In this document: positions 61,543 through 64,000 of the stretch, piece after piece
How the letters are laid out: every line of letters starts with the position of its first letter
Position numbering within the stretch: position 1 is the first letter of the stretch
Assembly: GCA_020226215.1 (NCBI GenBank)
Contig: CM035233.1
Location: forward strand, 52,165,751-52,229,750
From: Sindora glabra
Lineage: Eukaryota > Streptophyta > Magnoliopsida > Fabales > Fabaceae
Length of the DNA: 64,000 bases
Direction of reading: 5' to 3'
Translations under genes and position numbers: made by a program
Notes under the pieces: generated by a model
Database searches by the model: none
What the model was told of the DNA's origin: nothing
The model's input: the letters and a program-made list of their open reading frames with translations, nothing else

Positions 61543-64000
61543 TCAGCTGGAAAGAGTGAAATCCTGGAGGAATTTATTAACTAAGTTTGCTCTGTATCGT
61601 CTCACTTCTTCCAAGGGAAATTGTTCCTGGAACTCATTATTGTTGAATACATTCTCTATATGGAAGCACACGATTATCCCGCAGTCTTGCCTGCAAAATA
61701 GTAACGAGTTAGTTTGGTACCCATTAGCCATGTTAACATTCGGTAAGAAAGGACCTTGCTACTTACGATGCTTCTGCCTGTTGAGGTGACCGTTCGTATG
61801 ATATTATATCAAACGGTGGCCCTGAGGTGGCTTGCCTTACCCTCTTATCCATTCCACCCCGTGCGAGGATTTCATTCATCTTTTTCTCGTAGTAGTCCTT
61901 CTGTTGTTAGCAAACCAACAAAAATGAAAAGTGAAAACTCTATGCAACTGTCTACTATGATGTTACTGTGTCTGATGAAAATAGTGACGTCAATAAAATA
62001 ACAACGTATTTAATATCACTCACCACCATCGTGGCATCACGAAAGTATGGATCCGGTGTCCCCTCTCTTCTCGGCCGCATCGAGTTATAATGTGTCCACC
62101 TGCGCGCTTTATTATCTAGGACGAGAAGAGTGAAGTGGTTGGGGTTGCTGAAGTCATTGACGCCCATGGAGTTCAGTGGGAAGATAACAACATCTGCAGC
62201 CATTGCCTCCTCCATGTGTGCATCGAATTTGTATTGCTTGGCTTCTTGGAGAAACTTGAGGTCGCTCACAATGTAAGACTGTCAACATAGTTTTAACCTA
62301 CGTCAGAATCAATGATGCCTTCTGTGATTCGTATAAGCGAGATGGATCCAGAATCTTACCCAGCAACAACTGTCGAAGGCAAATACCTTCCTTTCACTGT
62401 TCCTGGAAGCCAGGCTCAGAGTGTAGGCATGGGCATCTATGATCTGCATTGAGTGTTTAGGAAAGAAACAGTAACAGGAACATAGGTGTGATTAATGATA
62501 ATAACAACAATGCGTGAACAACGGCCAGATGATACATACGTTGTTCGTGATTGATTCCTCCTTCATAACTCCCACCAATTCCTCAAATGTGATGAACAAA
62601 TCCTGCTGGGGGATTGACCAGACAAAAATACTGCATGTGGTGACGTGTCCAGGGGATTAGACAAGGCTACAGATAAAACTTCCTAGTAAATGCAAAGCAA
62701 CCACAACAAGGTAGAACATGACTTACTGTGGATCGCCTGCCAGTTTTAATCGCATCATCTTAGTCCTGACATCCTTGGTCAGGTATTTTGAAGTTGGAAA
62801 CTTTGGACTGTGGGGTGGCTTCTGAGTCTGCTTTTTATTATTTTTATCTATGGGTGTTTCATCCTCAATTACAACAGGGGCCTCTTTGGTCTGCCCGTAG
62901 ACCTCCTCAGCGGTTGTTATCTGCTGACGTGCGTATGCTTGTCTCGTTCGTTTTTTCAAAGGACCAGAGTACGTGAACTCCTCGTCCCGTTTTATTTTTC
63001 TTGGTTTTTTCTTTATGTTCGCTATCATTGATCGCTGTTTTGCCTCCTATGTAACTTGCTCTTCAGCTCTGGTGGTTTCTACCTCAGCTTGTTCAACCAC
63101 CTGCACAATCTGTTCTGATAACTGTGCATTGAGCTGTTTATTAACCATTTCCAAACTAATGTTGACCGCCCTGAGGTTTTCTGCCTCACTTGTTGCTGTG
63201 GACAGTTCCTTCTGTAGCAGTGCGTTATCGTGTTTAAGTTTCGATATTGTCTCGGCGTTTTCTTCTTTCTGTTGTTCTAACGAATGAAGTTTCTCGGTGA
63301 GGGACGTCAACTCATCCTTCAGTCTGAGTAACTCTGTGTTTGCACTGGTGAGTTGATCCCTAAGCCGTAGAACTTCATTGTTATCTCTTTGTTGTTGATC
63401 CTTCTGGGACAGCGCAATATCGGCGAATTGGTCCAGCTTTATTGGCCGGGGTTGGATCACGTACTGGGCCGATGCTGTCTCATTATCGCCCTTCGAATCC
63501 TCCGATTGGGAGGGTGTGTCGTGCGTTTTTGTTTTGTCAGCGAATTTAGTCAACCGCAGATTTGTCTCATCTGTGTACAGGAGGTCGTATTCATGTACAA
63601 TGGGCTCAATCTCCCTGTTTACGACCTGAAGCATAACATTATTTCAACTGTTAGTGTGGGAATTCGGCATGTTACTATTTTTAGAGAAAACAGTAACATG
63701 TTGCATTGTGACTACGACATGCTTGTGTCTGTTATGAAACAGCAACACCATGCATTGTTATAAAGTAAACTGCTGGAATGGGTATCAATACAGTAACATG
63801 CTTTCTTGCACTGACATGTATCGGGCATCATGAAAAGTTGATATTTTCATACTGTTACCTGAAGCTGGCTGATAAGTTGATCCCTCAGTTGGCGTGTGAG
63901 GAGCTTCAGGTCCCATTTGAGGCACCTTGGAACTCTTTGGATGTGTTGCCCGCCCAGCACGTTGGTAGTCTCACACAGCCAATACTGCGGTCAATAAAAC
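61543..64000 (-). pseudogene. Transposon-type Ulp1 (C48) protease with coiled coil; 5' part beyond the window, one nonsense codon
   Basis: Ulp1-family cysteine protease of the sort carried by large plant transposons; the family cleaves SUMO or related modifiers, but the substrate here is unknown. Exons in transcript order: 63859 to beyond 64000, 62727-63625, 62540-62630, 62360-62443, 62024-62278, 61767-61900, 61543-61690. All phases agree and all donors are GT. The first visible exon includes RVPRCLKWDLKLL. The large exon encodes a long charged coiled coil with leucine heptads (LRLRDQL, LLRLKDEL, LHSLEQQ), then a basic Lys/Arg-rich linker. The protease part has the catalytic His in NPNHFTLLVLDN, Asn at the acid position (HYNS), and Gln and Cys in SQDCGIIVC (61681-61689). 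An in-frame TAG at 63047-63049 splits coiled coil from linker; the frame is open on both sides. No transposase of the same element is in the window. Confidence 0.8.

Overview
The window reads as nuclear chromosome of a flowering plant, most likely a eudicot. It is very AT-rich, with a few intron-bearing genes in long repeat-filled intergenic stretches. The species cannot be fixed from sequence alone. Four conserved single-copy-type genes are supported. In order they are: a calmodulin gene (6448-8017, +); a UBE2S/UBC22-type ubiquitin-conjugating enzyme gene (coding 9850-11627, -, with a leader reaching about 13.2 kb); COP9 signalosome subunit 2 (22218-26784, -, 12 coding exons, 439 codons); and an intronless 685-codon coding region for a kinase-fold protein that looks catalytically dead (41419-43476, +, with a long upstream leader).

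The rest is mostly the wreckage of transposable elements. From left to right: a LINE RNase H remnant (1.5-2.0 kb); a tandemly duplicated SINE-like unit (2.0-2.5 kb); a hAT-like terminal-inverted-repeat element (2.9-3.7 kb); LINE reverse transcriptase and RNase H remnants (16.8-19.6 kb); a Helitron helicase remnant (30.7-31.5 kb); local tandem duplications and an (AT)n tract (29-38 kb); a second hAT-like element (44.0-44.5 kb); a Copia gag/protease-region remnant (45.6-46.5 kb); a Mutator-like non-autonomous element with 9-bp target duplications (49.5-50.4 kb); a 312-bp tandem duplication (52.2-52.8 kb); and another probable hAT-type MITE (53.5-54.3 kb).

The right end (55.66-64.0 kb) is richest and has a higher GC content. 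It starts with a PIF/Harbinger element carrying both expected genes, a DDE transposase and a Myb/SANT-like protein, each broken by one nonsense codon. Next comes a 1.8-kb minisatellite with an exact 155-bp period; every unit holds a perfect or near-perfect hairpin. Last, on the minus strand and running off the window, is a transposon-type gene for a long coiled-coil protein fused to a Ulp1 (C48) protease domain. The hairpin motif of the minisatellite recurs inside introns of this gene, so array and gene probably belong to one large element. This array-plus-protease unit is the best candidate here for something not yet described.

The host genes do not form an operon or pathway. Ubiquitin/NEDD8 biology is shared only loosely: UBC22 acts on ubiquitin chains, and CSN2 is part of the cullin deneddylase.
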